DNA from: Demequina soli
GTDB taxonomy: Bacteria; Actinomycetota; Actinomycetes; Actinomycetales; Demequinaceae
DNA length: 64,000 nt
Reading direction: 5' to 3'
Assembly: GCF_000971195.1 (NCBI RefSeq)
Contig: NZ_BBLZ01000001.1
Location: 1 to 64,000, forward strand
Positions within the stretch are counted from its first letter, which is position 1. Every line of letters begins with the position of its first letter. The notes beneath the pieces were generated by a model. The model saw nothing but the letters and a program-made list of their open reading frames with translations. It was not told where the DNA came from and ran no database searches. The translations under genes were made by a program, and so were the position numbers. Of the stretch, positions 28,508 through 38,212 are shown piece by piece.

Positions 28508-29712
28508 CAGGTCCCCAGGAGAAGTGCGAAGACGACGTAGGCGGCTGCCGCCGCCGGGAGCATCGAGTCGAGGCGGTCGAGCACGCCGCCATGACCCGGG
28601 ATGGCGCTGGACATGTCCTTGACGGACAGGTCGCGCTTGAGGACGGACTCGGCGAGGTCGCCGAGCACCGCCGCGACGACGGCCGCGGCGCCGACCGCGG
28701 CGCCCACCCACCAGCGGCCGTCGAGCAGGACGAGGGCGAAGATCGAGGCGCCGGCGACGCCGAAGAAGGCGCCGCCGATCGCGCCCTCCCACGTCTTCTT
28801 GGGGCTCACGCGCTCGGCGAGCTTGTGGCGCCCGAAGAGCATGCCGGTGAACAGGGCGAACGTGTCGTTGAGGACCACCGCCGCGATGGTGATGAGGATC
28901 CGCTTCCAGCCCTCGCCGTCGTCCGCGCGCTCCATCAGCAGCATGAACGAGCCGAGGAAGGGGATCCACGTGAGGGTGAGGATGCTCACGAGCGAGTCGG
29001 ACAGCGTGTTCTCGACGCGGTCGTCGACGATGCGCCAGGCCGCCACGCCCGCGGACGCGACGAGGAGCGCCACGACGAGGCCCTCTCCCCCGCCGAACCA
29101 GGTCGCGACGCCCATGCCCGCGGTGGCCATGAGGACGGGCGTGAGCGCGATGTGCATGCCGTGCTGCGCGAGGGCGTTGCGCCACTCCACCACGGCGGCC
29201 ACGCAGAACCCGTAGATCGCGATGGCGAACACCAGCGGGTGCCACCACGCCGCGACCAGCGCGCCCACGGCGAGCACCACGCCCACCACGGTCGCGAGAC
29301 CCAGGTTGCGTCCCGCGCGCGAGGCCGGCGCCGGCACCGCGTCCTCGAGGGGGACGCCGACGTCGACCGGGTCCACCGCATCGTCCTCACCGGCGGTGTG
29401 CGGCACCGCGAGGGACTCGGCGCGCGCGACCGCCGTCGCGACCTCGTCGGCCGCGTAGGAGACGGGCGCCGTCTCGGGCGCGTGCTCCACGGCGGCGTCG
29501 GCGGGACCCGCCAGCTCCACCTCGCCGGTCGCGAGGCCGGGGGGCCACACGCCCGTCGGGGCGTCCTGCGCGGGGTGCGCTTCGACCGCGTCGGCGTGCG
29601 CGCCCGGGTTCACGGGCGCGAAGAACTGCGGCGCGGCGGCGCCCTGGCCGACCGGCGTCGACGGGCGCTCGGAGGTGTCGGGGTCCGCCTCGTGGCGACG
29701 TCCCCACCTCAT
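28507..29712 (-). CDS. cdsA: Phosphatidate cytidylyltransferase
   Basis: 401 aa polytopic membrane enzyme making CDP-diacylglycerol. The C-terminal signature [20 protein letters not shown], continuing GGVLDRLDS (about residues 355-385), is diagnostic. The first 130 residues are a Pro/Ala/Glu-rich hydrophilic extension before TM1, an enlargement also seen in other actinobacteria. It may start later, but no better start was found. Between frr and rlmN. Confidence 0.95.
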   Translation of the reverse strand: MRWGRRHEADPDTSERPSTPVGQGAAAPQFFAPVNPGAHADAVEAHPAQDAPTGVWPPGLATGEVELAGPADAAVEHAPETAPVSYAADEVATAVARAESLAVPHTAGEDDAVDPVDVGVPLEDAVPAPASRAGRNLGLATVVGVVLAVGALVAAWWHPLVFAIAIYGFCVAAVVEWRNALAQHGMHIALTPVLMATAGMGVATWFGGGEGLVVALLVASAGVAAWRIVDDRVENTLSDSLVSILTLTWIPFLGSFMLLMERADDGEGWKRILITIAAVVLNDTFALFTGMLFGRHKLAERVSPKKTWEGAIGGAFFGVAGASIFALVLLDGRWWVGAAVGAAAVVAAVLGDLAESVLKRDLSVKDMSSAIPGHGGVLDRLDSMLPAAAAAYVVFALLLGT

Positions 29713-29743
29713 GAGACGCCCTGTCGCGCGGTCGCGTCAGGCA

Positions 29744-30301
29744 TCAGACCGCGAGCAGCTCGCTCTCCTTGTGCGAGAGCAGGGCATCGATGGCGTCGAC
29801 GTGCTTCTTGGTGAGCGCGTCGAGCTCCTTCTCCGCGCGCGAGCCCTCGTCCTCGCCGAACTCGCCGTCCTTGACGCCGGCGTCGATCGCGTCCTTGGCC
29901 TTGCGGCGCATGTTGCGGATCGTGACGCGGGACTCCTCGGCCTTGGTCTTGGCGAGCTTGACGTAGTCGCGGCGGCGCTCCTCGGTCAGCTGGGGCAGCA
30001 CCACGCGCAGCACCTGGCCGTCGTCGGACGGGTTGACGCCGAGTTCCGAGTTCCGCAGCGCGGTCTCGATCTCCTTCTTGGCGCTCACGTCGTAGGGCGA
30101 GATCACGACGGTGCGGGCCTCGGTCACGTTGATCGACGCGAGCTGCTGGAGCGGGGTCGGGGCGCCGTAGTAGTCGACGGCGATGTTGGCGAACATCGCC
30201 GCGCTCGCCTGGCCGGTGCGGATGCCGGCGAAGTTGCTCTTCGCCACGTCCACGGCGTTGTCCATGTTCTCCTCGGCCTCGAGGAGGATCATCTCAGTCA
30301 C
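29744..30301 (-). CDS. frr: Ribosome recycling factor
   Basis: 185 aa, standard length. It splits post-termination ribosomes with EF-G. The N-terminal helix ends in VAKSNFAGIRTGQASAAMF, and the domain II/III hinge sequence LPQLTEERRRDYVKLAKTKAEE is conserved. 22 bases after pyrH. Confidence 0.98.
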   Translation of the reverse strand: MTEMILLEAEENMDNAVDVAKSNFAGIRTGQASAAMFANIAVDYYGAPTPLQQLASINVTEARTVVISPYDVSAKKEIETALRNSELGVNPSDDGQVLRVVLPQLTEERRRDYVKLAKTKAEESRVTIRNMRRKAKDAIDAGVKDGEFGEDEGSRAEKELDALTKKHVDAIDALLSHKESELLAV

Positions 30302-30323
30302 GCTTGTCTCCTTACGGTGCGGC

Positions 30324-31070
30324 TCAGGCCGTCACCAGGGTTCCAATCCTCTCACCCAGGAGGGCGCGAGTCACATTTCCAGGGGTGTCGAGCCCGAACA
30401 CCTGCATCGGCATGCGGTTGTCCATCGCGAGCGAGAACGCGGCGGCGTCCATCACCGCGAGGCGCTTCTGCAGCGCCTCCGCGTAGGTGACGGACTCGAG
30501 GCGCTGCGCGTCGGGATCCTTGCGCGGGTCGGCGGTGTAGACCGCGTCGACGCCGTTCTTGCCCATGAGGACCTCGGAGCAGCGGGTCTCGAGCGCGCGC
30601 TGGAGGGACACGGTGTCGGTCGAGAAGTACGGCATGCCGGCGCCGGCGCCGAAGATGACGACGCGGCCTTTCTCCATGTGACGGATGGCGCGCAGCGGCA
30701 GGTACGACTCGGCGACCTGGCCCATGGTGATGGCGGTCTGGACCCGCGTCGTGACGCCGGCCTGCTCGAGGAAGTCCTGCAGCGCGAGCGCGTTCATCAC
30801 GGTGCCGAGCATGCCCATGTAGTCGGCGCGCGAGCGCTCCATGCCGCGCTCGGACAGCTCCGCGCCGCGGAAGAAGTTGCCGCCGCCCACGACGACGGCC
30901 ACCTGGACACCCTGACGGACCGCATCGGCGATCTCGCGCGCGACGCGGCTGACGACGTCGGGGTCGAGGCCGAGCTGGCCGCCGCCGAACATCTCGCCGG
31001 AGAGCTTGAGAAGCACGCGGCGCGCCGCCGGGGCCCCCTTGCCTGTGATCAGATCGCTGGTCTCGGACAA
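30324..31070 (-). CDS. pyrH: UMP kinase
   Basis: 248 aa. Phosphorylates UMP to [15 protein letters not shown] is the N-terminal P-loop-like motif; [26 protein letters not shown] and [11 protein letters not shown] are family hallmarks. A TTG start is chosen because AGGAGG lies 6 bases upstream of it. An alternative TTG 36 bases upstream lacks such a site. Confidence 0.95.
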   Translation of the reverse strand: MSETSDLITGKGAPAARRVLLKLSGEMFGGGQLGLDPDVVSRVAREIADAVRQGVQVAVVVGGGNFFRGAELSERGMERSRADYMGMLGTVMNALALQDFLEQAGVTTRVQTAITMGQVAESYLPLRAIRHMEKGRVVIFGAGAGMPYFSTDTVSLQRALETRCSEVLMGKNGVDAVYTADPRKDPDAQRLESVTYAEALQKRLAVMDAAAFSLAMDNRMPMQVFGLDTPGNVTRALLGERIGTLVTA

Positions 31071-31133
31071 GGGATTCCTCCTGACGGCGCGCCGCGCCTT
31101 GCTCAATATGTGGGGTTGCGGGGCAGGCTAGGC

Positions 31134-31973
31134 CTAGGCTCCCACACGGAAGCGGGCGAAGGCGACAACCGCGCCACCCGTCTCCGCGACGACCTTGCCG
31201 ACCGTCGTCTTCGGGTCCTTGGCGAACGCCTGCTCGAGCAGGACGTTCTCCTTGAACCAGCCGTTGAGGCGACCCTCGATGATCTTCGGGAGCGCGGCCT
31301 CGGGCTTGCCCTCCGCACGCGAGACCTCCTCGGCGACGCGACGCTCGTTGGCGACGGTCTCCTCGGGGGCGTCCTCACGGGTGAGGTACGCGGGCGAGTA
31401 GGCGGCGGTGTGCATCGCGACGTCCTTGGCCACCGGGGCGGCCTTCTCGTCCGAGCCGACGAGGACGCCGACCTGGGCCGGGAGGTCCTTGTTGGTGCGG
31501 TGGAGGTACTCGGTCACGACCGGGGCCTCGATGCGCGCGACGCGGCGGAGCACGATCTTCTCGCCCAGCGTGCCGGCCGAGGCGTCGATGACGTCCTTGA
31601 CGGTCTCGCCGTCGAGCGGGGCCGCGAGGGCCTCGTCGGCGTTCGAGGCGCCCGCGGCGACGACGGCCGCGAGGACCTTGTCGGCGAGCGCGAGGAACTT
31701 GTCGTTCTTCGCGACGAAGTCGGTCTCGGAGTTGAGCTCGAGGAGCGTGCCGACCTGGCCGCCGTCGACGTCCTGGATCGAGGTGACGACGAGGCCCTCG
31801 GAGGCCGAGCGGCCCTCGCGCTTCGCGACGCCCTTGAGGCCCTTCACGCGAAGGATCTCGACGGCCTTGTCGACGTTGCCGTCGGCCTCGTCGAGCGCCT
31901 TCTTGACGTCGAGCATGCCGGCACCCGTGCGCTCGCGGAGCGCCTGGATGTCAGCGACGGTGTAGTTCGCCAT
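31134..31973 (-). CDS. tsf: Elongation factor Ts
   Basis: 279 aa nucleotide exchange factor for EF-Tu. UBA-like N-terminus with LRERTGAGMLDVKKAL, then ELNSETDFVAKND and the two core subdomains. Normal length. 11 bases after rpsB. Confidence 0.98.
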   Translation of the reverse strand: MANYTVADIQALRERTGAGMLDVKKALDEADGNVDKAVEILRVKGLKGVAKREGRSASEGLVVTSIQDVDGGQVGTLLELNSETDFVAKNDKFLALADKVLAAVVAAGASNADEALAAPLDGETVKDVIDASAGTLGEKIVLRRVARIEAPVVTEYLHRTNKDLPAQVGVLVGSDEKAAPVAKDVAMHTAAYSPAYLTREDAPEETVANERRVAEEVSRAEGKPEAALPKIIEGRLNGWFKENVLLEQAFAKDPKTTVGKVVAETGGAVVAFARFRVGA

Positions 31974-31984
31974 GTGATGCGTCC

Positions 31985-32821
31985 TTACTTCTCGTCGGCC
32001 GCGGCCTCGGGGGCCTCGGCGGCGGGGGTGGTGTCGGCCGCGGCCTCGTCCTTCGCACCGTCGAGGAGCTCCTGCTCCCACTCGGCGAGGGGCTCGGCGT
32101 CGGCGGAGTCCGCGGCACCGGCGTTGCCGCCGGCACGGAGGCGCAGGCCCTCGGCGACCGCGTCCGCGATCACGCGGGTGAGCAGGCCCACCGAGCGGAT
32201 GGCGTCGTCGTTGCCGGGGATGCCGTACGAGACCTGGTCGGGGTCGCAGTTGGAGTCGAGGATGCCGACGACGGGGACGCCGAGCTTCTTCGCCTCGTCG
32301 ACCGCGAGGTGCTCCTTGTTGGTGTCGACGATCCACACGACCGAGGGGACCTTGCCCATGTCGCGGATGCCGCCGAGGGTCTTGTCGAGCTTGTCCTTCT
32401 CGCGACGGAGGTTGAGCAGCTCCTTCTTGGTGCGGCCCGAGCCGGCGACGTCGTCGAAGTCGATCTCCTCGAGCTCCTTGAGGCGCGCGACGCGCTTGCT
32501 CACCGTCTGGAAGTTGGTGAGCATGCCGCCGAGCCAGCGCTCGTTCACGTAGGGCATGCCGACGCGCTTGGCCTGCTCGGCGATCTGCTCCTGCGCCTGG
32601 CGCTTGGTGCCGACGAACAGCACGGTGCCGCCGTGGGCGACGGTGTCGCGCACGAACGAGTAGGCCGCGTCGATCTTCGACAGCGACTGCTGGAGGTCGA
32701 TGATGTAGATGCCGTTGCGCTCGGTGAAGATGAAGCGCTTCATCTTGGGGTTCCAGCGGCTGGTCTGGTGACCGAAGTGGACACCCGAGTCGAGCAGCTG
32801 GCGCATGGTCACGACGGCCAT
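31985..32821 (-). CDS. rpsB: 30S ribosomal protein S2
   Basis: 278 aa. [20 protein letters not shown] and the [12 protein letters not shown] segment identify S2. The C-terminal 40 residues are Ala/Glu-rich, usual in actinobacteria. First gene of the rpsB-tsf operon, with a leader of about 200 bases. Confidence 0.98.
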   Translation of the reverse strand: MAVVTMRQLLDSGVHFGHQTSRWNPKMKRFIFTERNGIYIIDLQQSLSKIDAAYSFVRDTVAHGGTVLFVGTKRQAQEQIAEQAKRVGMPYVNERWLGGMLTNFQTVSKRVARLKELEEIDFDDVAGSGRTKKELLNLRREKDKLDKTLGGIRDMGKVPSVVWIVDTNKEHLAVDEAKKLGVPVVGILDSNCDPDQVSYGIPGNDDAIRSVGLLTRVIADAVAEGLRLRAGGNAGAADSADAEPLAEWEQELLDGAKDEAAADTTPAAEAPEAAADEK

Positions 32822-32863
32822 GGCACTTCCTTTCGCACGCGCGCCGCGCATGCTTGCTTTCGT

Positions 32864-32882
32864 GGCACCCGTGACGGGTGCC
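32864..32882 (-). promoter_or_regulatory. Stem-loop in the rpsB leader
   Basis: GGCACCCG-TCA-CGGGTGCC on the mRNA, a perfect 8-bp stem with a 3-nt loop, 43 bases before the rpsB start. S2 represses its own operon through the leader in several bacteria; whether this stem does so is not known. Confidence 0.4.
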
Positions 32883-33003
32883 GGTTCGGTTGACGATGCG
32901 GGCCGGTCGGCTCGCATCCCTGGCGTCACCGCGGTCGGGCACCGATTGCTCGGACCTCGCCCTTCCGGCGCCTCCCTTGCGGGAGTCGTGTGACGCGCGA
33001 CGT

Positions 33004-33036
33004 CATCCGGGCATGCCGGATGCGGGCTCAATCGTA
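33004..33036 (-). promoter_or_regulatory. rpsB promoter -10 and 5' stem
   Basis: TACGAT on the minus strand (33031-33036) with only a weak -35 (TCGCGA at 17 bp). The predicted transcript begins near 33024 and opens directly with CATCCGG-CATGC-CCGGATG (33022 to 33004), a 5'-terminal hairpin. Confidence 0.45.
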
Positions 33037-33156
33037 CCGGAGGGAGGGCCCCGTCGCGAATCGCGCCGATGTCCCCGACCCCGGGCGCCTGTCGGGCCGT
33101 CCACAGATCCCTCGCGGGGCCTCGCGGCGGGTCCCTCGCGGGGTCATCGTCGAGGC

Positions 33157-33831
33157 ATGACACCAGGGTATCGGCGCGGCACGGCGGTGCTCGCCCTTGC
33201 CTGCGCGCTGCTCGGAGCGGCCGTCGGCGCGGCGGCCGCTCCCCTGCCGACGGTCACCCTCGCGGCTCCCGTGGCACCCCTGCGGGCCGTCTGGCTGTTC
33301 GACGCCCCGGCGCATCCGTGGTCCGCCGGCCATCGCGGGATCGACATCGCCGCGGATGTCGGACAGGAGGTGAGCGCGCCCGGCGCGGGCGTGGTGGCGT
33401 TCTCGGGGCGCGTGGTGGATCGCGGGGTCGTCACCGTCGACCACGGGGGCGGGGTGATGACGTCCCTCGAGCCGGTGGACGAGGCGCCGCCCACGGGCAC
33501 CGTGGTCGCGCGCGGCTCTCCCCTGGGCGTGGTCGGGACCGAGCCCGGCCACTGCGCGCCGGAGACGTGCCTGCACTGGGGTGTGCGCGTGGACGGCGCG
33601 TACGTCGACCCGCTCGACCTGCTCGAGGGCTTCGGCCCGGTGGTGCTGCTGCCCCTGACAGGGGGCGGCGCGTCAGCCGGCGCCGCGGCGGGCGCCGACG
33701 GTCACGAGAACGCGCCCGAGCGGACCAGCGACTCGCGCAGCTTCTTGACGGCGGCGGAGTGGATCTGCGAGACGCGGGACTCCGTCACGCCGAGGATCTG
33801 GCCGATCTGCGCGAGCGTGAGGTTCTCGTAG
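33157..33831 (+). CDS. Secreted M23 (LytM-type) peptidase
   Basis: 224 aa on the plus strand. Signal peptide (about residues 8-28, ending GAAAAP), then the M23 domain: [24 protein letters not shown] contains the first His and Asp ligands, and CLHWGVRV contains the last His. Such enzymes cut peptidoglycan cross-links. The last 45 or so residues, past the domain, overlap the 3' end of the convergent sigma-factor gene by 130 bases and look like a non-conserved extension. M23 genes between rpsB and xerC are common in actinobacteria. Confidence 0.85.
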   Translation: MTPGYRRGTAVLALACALLGAAVGAAAAPLPTVTLAAPVAPLRAVWLFDAPAHPWSAGHRGIDIAADVGQEVSAPGAGVVAFSGRVVDRGVVTVDHGGGVMTSLEPVDEAPPTGTVVARGSPLGVVGTEPGHCAPETCLHWGVRVDGAYVDPLDLLEGFGPVVLLPLTGGGASAGAAAGADGHENAPERTSDSRSFLTAAEWICETRDSVTPRIWPICASVRFS

Positions 33832-34517
33832 TAGTACAGCCGGAGGACCTCCTGCTCGCGGTCGCGCACGCCCTGGACGGCGGCCGCGAGGAGCGTCACC
33901 GTCTCGCGGGCCTCGAGGCGCGTCGACGCGTGCGCCATCGCGGGCGAGCCGAGCGTCGGGATCGGCTGGGTGTCGGGCTCCGACGGCATGCCGTCGAGCG
34001 CCGCGACGTGCGACAGGGCCACCTGCGCGCGGACCGTGCGCACCTCGGACGTCGCCCAGCCGAGGTGGGCGGCGACGTCCTCGTCGGTGACGGGGCGCAG
34101 CAGCTCCTGCTCGAGGCTGCGGGTGGCGTGCTCGAGGATGCGGGCCTTGGAGCGGACGGACCGGGGCACCCAGTCCGACGCGCGCAGCTCGTCGATGATC
34201 GCGCCGCGGATGCGGGTCGAGGCGTAGGTCTCGAACTTGAAGCCGCGCTCCGGCTCGAACCGCTCGACGGCGTCGATGAGCCCGAACATGCCGTACGACA
34301 CGAGGTCGCCGAGCTCGACGGTGTCGGGCAGCTTCGCGATCACGCGCGTGGCGACCTGCGTGACGAGCGGCGCGTAGTGCGTGATGAGCGCGTCGCGCGC
34401 CGCCTGACGGTCGGGGCCGCCGGCACGCAGCAGCTCCCACCAGGCGTGGGCGGCCGCGGACACCGCGGCGGGCGCCTCCGGCTCGGTCTCGGACAACAGG
34501 CTGGTCAGCTCGGACAT
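33702..34517 (-). CDS. FliA/WhiG-type RNA polymerase sigma factor
   Basis: 271 aa group 3 sigma factor. Region 2 includes ELGDLVSYGMFGLIDAVERF and FETYASTRIRGAIIDELRASD (about 70-112). Region 3 starts RPVTDEDVAAHLG. Region 4 ends with [22 protein letters not shown] (about 232-253). The length and the RIRGAIIDELR motif are typical of FliA/WhiG. The homologue directs flagellar genes in motile bacteria and sporulation in Streptomyces; no flagellar or spore gene is in this window. Its 3' end overlaps the convergent M23 gene. Confidence 0.93.
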   Translation of the reverse strand: MSELTSLLSETEPEAPAAVSAAAHAWWELLRAGGPDRQAARDALITHYAPLVTQVATRVIAKLPDTVELGDLVSYGMFGLIDAVERFEPERGFKFETYASTRIRGAIIDELRASDWVPRSVRSKARILEHATRSLEQELLRPVTDEDVAAHLGWATSEVRTVRAQVALSHVAALDGMPSEPDTQPIPTLGSPAMAHASTRLEARETVTLLAAAVQGVRDREQEVLRLYYYENLTLAQIGQILGVTESRVSQIHSAAVKKLRESLVRSGAFS

Positions 34518-34530
34518 GGTGGGCCCCCCT

Positions 34531-35457
34531 CTAGGCGCGCGGGTGTGCGAGGTGATAGGCGGCGCGAAGCCGCTCGGCGGAGACGTGCGTGTAGCGCTGC
34601 GTGGTGGCGAGGCTCGCGTGTCCGAGCACCTCCTGGACGCTGCGCAGGTCGGACCCGCCCGTGAGCAGGTGGGTGGCGGCGGTGTGGCGCAGCGCGTGCG
34701 GCGCGACCTCGTCGACGCCGGCCAGGCGGCACAGCTCGTGGACGGCCTCGCGCACCTGGCGCTGGTCGACGCGCTGGCCGCGGCGGCCGAGCATCAGCGC
34801 GGCGCCGGTCTCGGGCGAGACGAGCGCCGGCCGCCCGCGGGCGAGCCACTCGCGCATCGCGCCTGCGGCGGGCACCCCGAACGGCACGACCCGCTCCTTG
34901 TCGCCCTTGCCGACGACGCGCACGAGGCGCTCGTCGAGGTCGATGTCGGGCAGGTCGACGCCCGCGAGCTCACCCACGCGCATGCCGGTCGCGTAGAGCA
35001 GCTCGACGGCGGCCCAGTCGCGCAGGTGGATGGGGTCACCGTCGTCGGCGCGCGTGCGTGCCACGTCGAGCAGCGCCACCACGTCGGCCGCGGACAGCAC
35101 CGTCGGGAGCACCGAGGCCGGGCGGGCCGAGGCCAGCCGCACGGCGGGGTTGGGCTGGATGCGGCCCGTGTCCGCGGCCCAGCCGAAGAACGCGCGGGCC
35201 GCGGCGCCGCGCCGGGCGAGCGTCGTGCGGCTCAGCCCCTCCCCGTCCATCGCGGCGAGCCACGTGCGCAGATCCGCGAGCGTGCATCGGGCGAGGGCCG
35301 CGTCGAGGCGACCCTCGGCGGCGCCGAGGTGGGCGGCCAGGCTCACGAGGTCGCCGAGGTAGGCGCGCACGGTGTTGCCCGAGAGGCCCCGCTCGTCGCG
35401 CAGGTGCCCCTCGAACGCGCCGAGCAGCTCGCTCGGGGAGGCATCCGTGGTGGCCAT
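34531..35457 (-). CDS. xerC: Tyrosine recombinase XerC
   Basis: 308 aa. N-terminal SAM-like core-binding domain (about 8-95) and C-terminal catalytic domain. The Arg of the ELLYATGMRVGEL motif, the Lys in VVGKGDKERVVPFG, HALRHTAATHLL, and the Tyr in HASLATTQRYTHV complete the catalytic set. It resolves chromosome dimers at dif. 13 bases before the sigma-factor gene; GTGAC-type half-sites lie directly upstream. Confidence 0.95.
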   Translation of the reverse strand: MATTDASPSELLGAFEGHLRDERGLSGNTVRAYLGDLVSLAAHLGAAEGRLDAALARCTLADLRTWLAAMDGEGLSRTTLARRGAAARAFFGWAADTGRIQPNPAVRLASARPASVLPTVLSAADVVALLDVARTRADDGDPIHLRDWAAVELLYATGMRVGELAGVDLPDIDLDERLVRVVGKGDKERVVPFGVPAAGAMREWLARGRPALVSPETGAALMLGRRGQRVDQRQVREAVHELCRLAGVDEVAPHALRHTAATHLLTGGSDLRSVQEVLGHASLATTQRYTHVSAERLRAAYHLAHPRA

Positions 35458-35474
35458 GGCGACACCTTGGCACC

Positions 35475-35515
35475 GTCACAGGAGTCAAATCAATACCTTG
35501 AGTCACATTTGTCAC
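35475..35515 (-). promoter_or_regulatory. GTGAC half-site pairs upstream of xerC
   Basis: On the minus strand GTGAC-AAAT-GTGAC (35502-35515), then TTGAC-TCCT-GTGAC (35475-35488): two pairs, each at 9-bp pitch, in the 68-base gap between dprA and xerC. The same half-site and pitch occur before the M16 gene. Confidence 0.5.
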
Positions 35516-35525
35516 ATCACCCCCA

Positions 35526-36710
35526 TCAATCACTGACCCTTTGTACGAGATTGTCCGTTTTATCAGGGGTCTCGCGGGTCTCGGCACGGCTCCAGAGCCC
35601 TCGCGAGCGGGCCGCGAGGCCCCGGGCCGCGAGCCCCGCGAGGGCCGTCGCCGCCTCCGGGCCCGTGAGCCCCGACGCGAGCGCGATGGACTCGGCGGAG
35701 GCGCCGCGAGGCGGGATCGCCCCGTAGGCCTGACGCTCGGCAGCCGAGCCGAAGTCCGGGCCCTCGAGCGCATCGTCCTCCCCGAGCGCGTCTCCGAGCG
35801 ACATCACCGCCTGAAGCACGTCGACGGGGGCGCTCATGAGGGTCGCGCCGGACTCGCGCACGAGCCGATGGCACCCCGCCGATGCCGCGGAGGTCAACGG
35901 CCCCGGGACGGCCAGCACGGGCCGGAGCATGTCGAGCGCGTGCCGCGCGGTGCTCAGCGCGCCCGAGCGCAGCGCGGCCTCGACCACCACGGTGGCGCCG
36001 GCCGCCGCGATCAGGCGGTTGCGGCTGAGGAAGCGCTGCCGGTGGGGCGCGAATCCGGGCGGCTGCTCGCTCACCACCGCCCCGGTGCGGATCACCCGCT
36101 CGAGCAGCAGGGCGTTGCCCGCGGGGTAGAGCCGGTCGACACCGCCGGCCAGCACGGCGATCGTCACCCCGTCGACGGCGAGCGCACCCCGGTGCGCGGC
36201 GGCGTCGATGCCGTACGCACCACCGCTCACCACCGCGATCCCCCGCTCGGCCGCGACCGCCGCCACGTCGCTCGCGACATGCTCCCCGTAGGCGGTCGCG
36301 GCACGCGAGCCGACGACCGCGACCGACCGCCCCCACGCCGCGTCCACGTCCGCGTCCCCGCGCACCCACAGCGCGTGCGGCTGCCGCGCCCCCATGACCT
36401 CGAGGGCGGCGGGCCAGCCGGGCGCGCCCCGGGCGATCACTCGCGCGCCTACGCACTCGGCCCGCTCGCGCAGCTCGGTGGGCCGCGCCGCGGCGAGGCG
36501 CGGCACCCACCGCTCGCGCGCCCGCAGGATCCGGTCGACGACGCGCGGCTCGCTCGCGAGCGTCGCGGTGGCCGCCACCGGGTCGTGCCCCGCCTCGCCT
36601 ATCCATGCGAGCGCGCCCTCGTGGCCGAGCACGCTCACGAGCGCCCCGGCCTCCGCGTCGTCCGGCTCGGCGATCGCGCTCCACACCAGCGCGGCGTCGC
36701 CGGCGTCCAT
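35526..36710 (-). CDS. dprA: DNA-processing protein DprA
   Basis: 394 aa. Rossmann-like DprA core: VAVVGSRAATAYGEH (about 129-143), SGGAYGIDAAAHRGAL (about 162-177) and RFLSRNRLIAA. A C-terminal winged-helix-like domain (about 320-385) follows. DprA loads RecA on incoming single-stranded DNA during natural transformation. It is widespread, so alone it does not prove competence. It overlaps comM (TGATG). Confidence 0.96.
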   Translation of the reverse strand: MDAGDAALVWSAIAEPDDAEAGALVSVLGHEGALAWIGEAGHDPVAATATLASEPRVVDRILRARERWVPRLAAARPTELRERAECVGARVIARGAPGWPAALEVMGARQPHALWVRGDADVDAAWGRSVAVVGSRAATAYGEHVASDVAAVAAERGIAVVSGGAYGIDAAAHRGALAVDGVTIAVLAGGVDRLYPAGNALLLERVIRTGAVVSEQPPGFAPHRQRFLSRNRLIAAAGATVVVEAALRSGALSTARHALDMLRPVLAVPGPLTSAASAGCHRLVRESGATLMSAPVDVLQAVMSLGDALGEDDALEGPDFGSAAERQAYGAIPPRGASAESIALASGLTGPEAATALAGLAARGLAARSRGLWSRAETRETPDKTDNLVQRVSD

Positions 36711-38212
36711 CACCGCACCCCCTCGCGCAGCCCGAGCGCCTGCGCGACGTGGTCGGTCCTCGGCGAGCCGGCGCCTTCGAGATCCGCGAGGGTCCACGCG
36801 AGCCGCAGCGCGCGGTCGAAGCCGCGCGCGGAGAGCGCGCCCCGGTCGACCGCGTGCCACAGCCCGGCGCAGGCCGCGCGGGACGTGACCTGCCGCAACC
36901 ACGGACCGGGCACCTCCGCCGAGACCCGCCAGCCGTGAGGGGCGAGCCTCGCGGCTGCCGCCGCGCGCGCCCGGGCCACGCGTGCCGCCACCGCCGCGCT
37001 GCCCTCCCCCGGGCGGTCGGCTCGCGAGGCGGGCGGCACGTGCACCCGGATGTCGATCCGGTCGAGGAGCGGACCCGACAGGCGTCCGAGATAGCGCCGC
37101 CGCGCATCGGCCTTGCACGAGCAGCCCTCCCCGGTGCCGACGAACATGCCGCACGGGCAGGGGTTCGCCGCGAGCACGAGCTGGAAGCGGGCGGGGTACC
37201 GGGTGGCGCCGTGGGCGCGATGGAGCACGATCTCGCCGCGCTCGAGCGGCTGGCGCAGCGTGTCGAGCACACGCGTGGGGAACTCGGGTGCCTCGTCGAG
37301 GAACAGCACCCCGGCGTGCGCGAGCGACACCGCGCCGGGGCGCGCGAGCCCCGAGCCGCCGCCCACGATCGCGGCCGCGGACGCCGTGTGGTGCGGCGCC
37401 TCGAAGGGGGGCCGGCGCACGAGGCCCGAGGCGGCATCGAACGCCCCGGCGAGCGAGCGCACGGCGGTGACGCGCACCGCCTCGTCGTCGTCGAGGTCCG
37501 GCAGCACGCCGGGAAGGCGCTCCGCGAGCATCGTCTTGCCGGCGCCGGGCGGGCCCATGAGCAGCAGGTGGTGGCCGCCGGCGGCGGCGACCTCGAGCGC
37601 GAGCCGCGCGTCGTCCTGCCCGCGCACGTCCTCCAGGTCGGGCGGGACCTCGGGAGGCGTGCCCGCCGGCGCCCGGACCGTGACCTCCGACTCGGCGTGG
37701 GCGTCGGCCCCGAGCGCGCGCAGCACCGCGGCGAGCGCGACGGCGCCCGTGACGGCGGCGCCGGCCACCAGCGCGGCCTCGTCGGCGTTGCCTGCCGGCA
37801 CCACCACGCGCCGGTGACCCGCGGCCACCGCCGCGGCGACCGCGGGCAGCACGCCGCGGACGGGACGCACGCGCCCGTCGAGCCCCAGCTCTCCCAGCAG
37901 CACGAGGCCGGCGGCGCGCGTCGCGTCCACCTCGCGCGCCGCGGCCAGCACCGCGACGGCGATCGCGAGATCCGTGGCCGGCCCGGACTTGGGCAGCGAC
38001 GCGGGCGACAGGTTGACGGTGATGCGCTGCCGCGGCCACTCGACCCCCGACGACGCGACCGCCGCACGCACGCGGTCCTTCGCCTCGGCGAGCGACGCGT
38101 CGGGCAGCCCCACGATCGTGAACGCGGGCAGCCCGCGCGCCACGTGCGCCTCGACGTCGATCACGTGGCCGGCGAGGCCGGTGAGCACCACCGACCGGCA
38201 GCGGCCGATCAT
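36710..38212 (-). CDS. comM: YifB/ComM family AAA+ ATPase (Mg-chelatase-like)
   Basis: 500 aa. N-terminal ChlI/Lon-protease-like domain (about 20-140), AAA+ domain with Walker [12 protein letters not shown] (about 217-227) and Walker [11 protein letters not shown], zinc-binding-like [15 protein letters not shown], and a C-terminal Mg-chelatase helical domain. ComM is a branch-migration helicase that helps integrate transforming DNA in Vibrio and Haemophilus. The yraN-comM-dprA order is conserved. Confidence 0.95.
   Translation of the reverse strand: MIGRCRSVVLTGLAGHVIDVEAHVARGLPAFTIVGLPDASLAEAKDRVRAAVASSGVEWPRQRITVNLSPASLPKSGPATDLAIAVAVLAAAREVDATRAAGLVLLGELGLDGRVRPVRGVLPAVAAAVAAGHRRVVVPAGNADEAALVAGAAVTGAVALAAVLRALGADAHAESEVTVRAPAGTPPEVPPDLEDVRGQDDARLALEVAAAGGHHLLLMGPPGAGKTMLAERLPGVLPDLDDDEAVRVTAVRSLAGAFDAASGLVRRPPFEAPHHTASAAAIVGGGSGLARPGAVSLAHAGVLFLDEAPEFPTRVLDTLRQPLERGEIVLHRAHGATRYPARFQLVLAANPCPCGMFVGTGEGCSCKADARRRYLGRLSGPLLDRIDIRVHVPPASRADRPGEGSAAVAARVARARAAAAARLAPHGWRVSAEVPGPWLRQVTSRAACAGLWHAVDRGALSARGFDRALRLAWTLADLEGAGSPRTDHVAQALGLREGVR

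Larger units (their letters stand above)
32822..33156 (-). other. rpsB leader and divergent intergenic region
   Basis: 335 bases without a gene. Reading the minus strand: possible -10 TACGAT (33031-33036), a 7-bp stem at the presumed mRNA 5' end (33004-33022), a GC-rich stretch, a degenerate 10-mer (TTGACGATGCG near 32891), a stem GGCACCCG/CGGGTGCC (32864-32882), then the rpsB ribosome-binding site. On the plus strand it leads to the M23 gene. Confidence 0.5.

Noticed and set aside
33832..34500. Plus-strand continuation of the M23 gene
   Set aside because: Its frame stops at 33831. Longer plus-strand frames there are shadows of the sigma factor and xerC.
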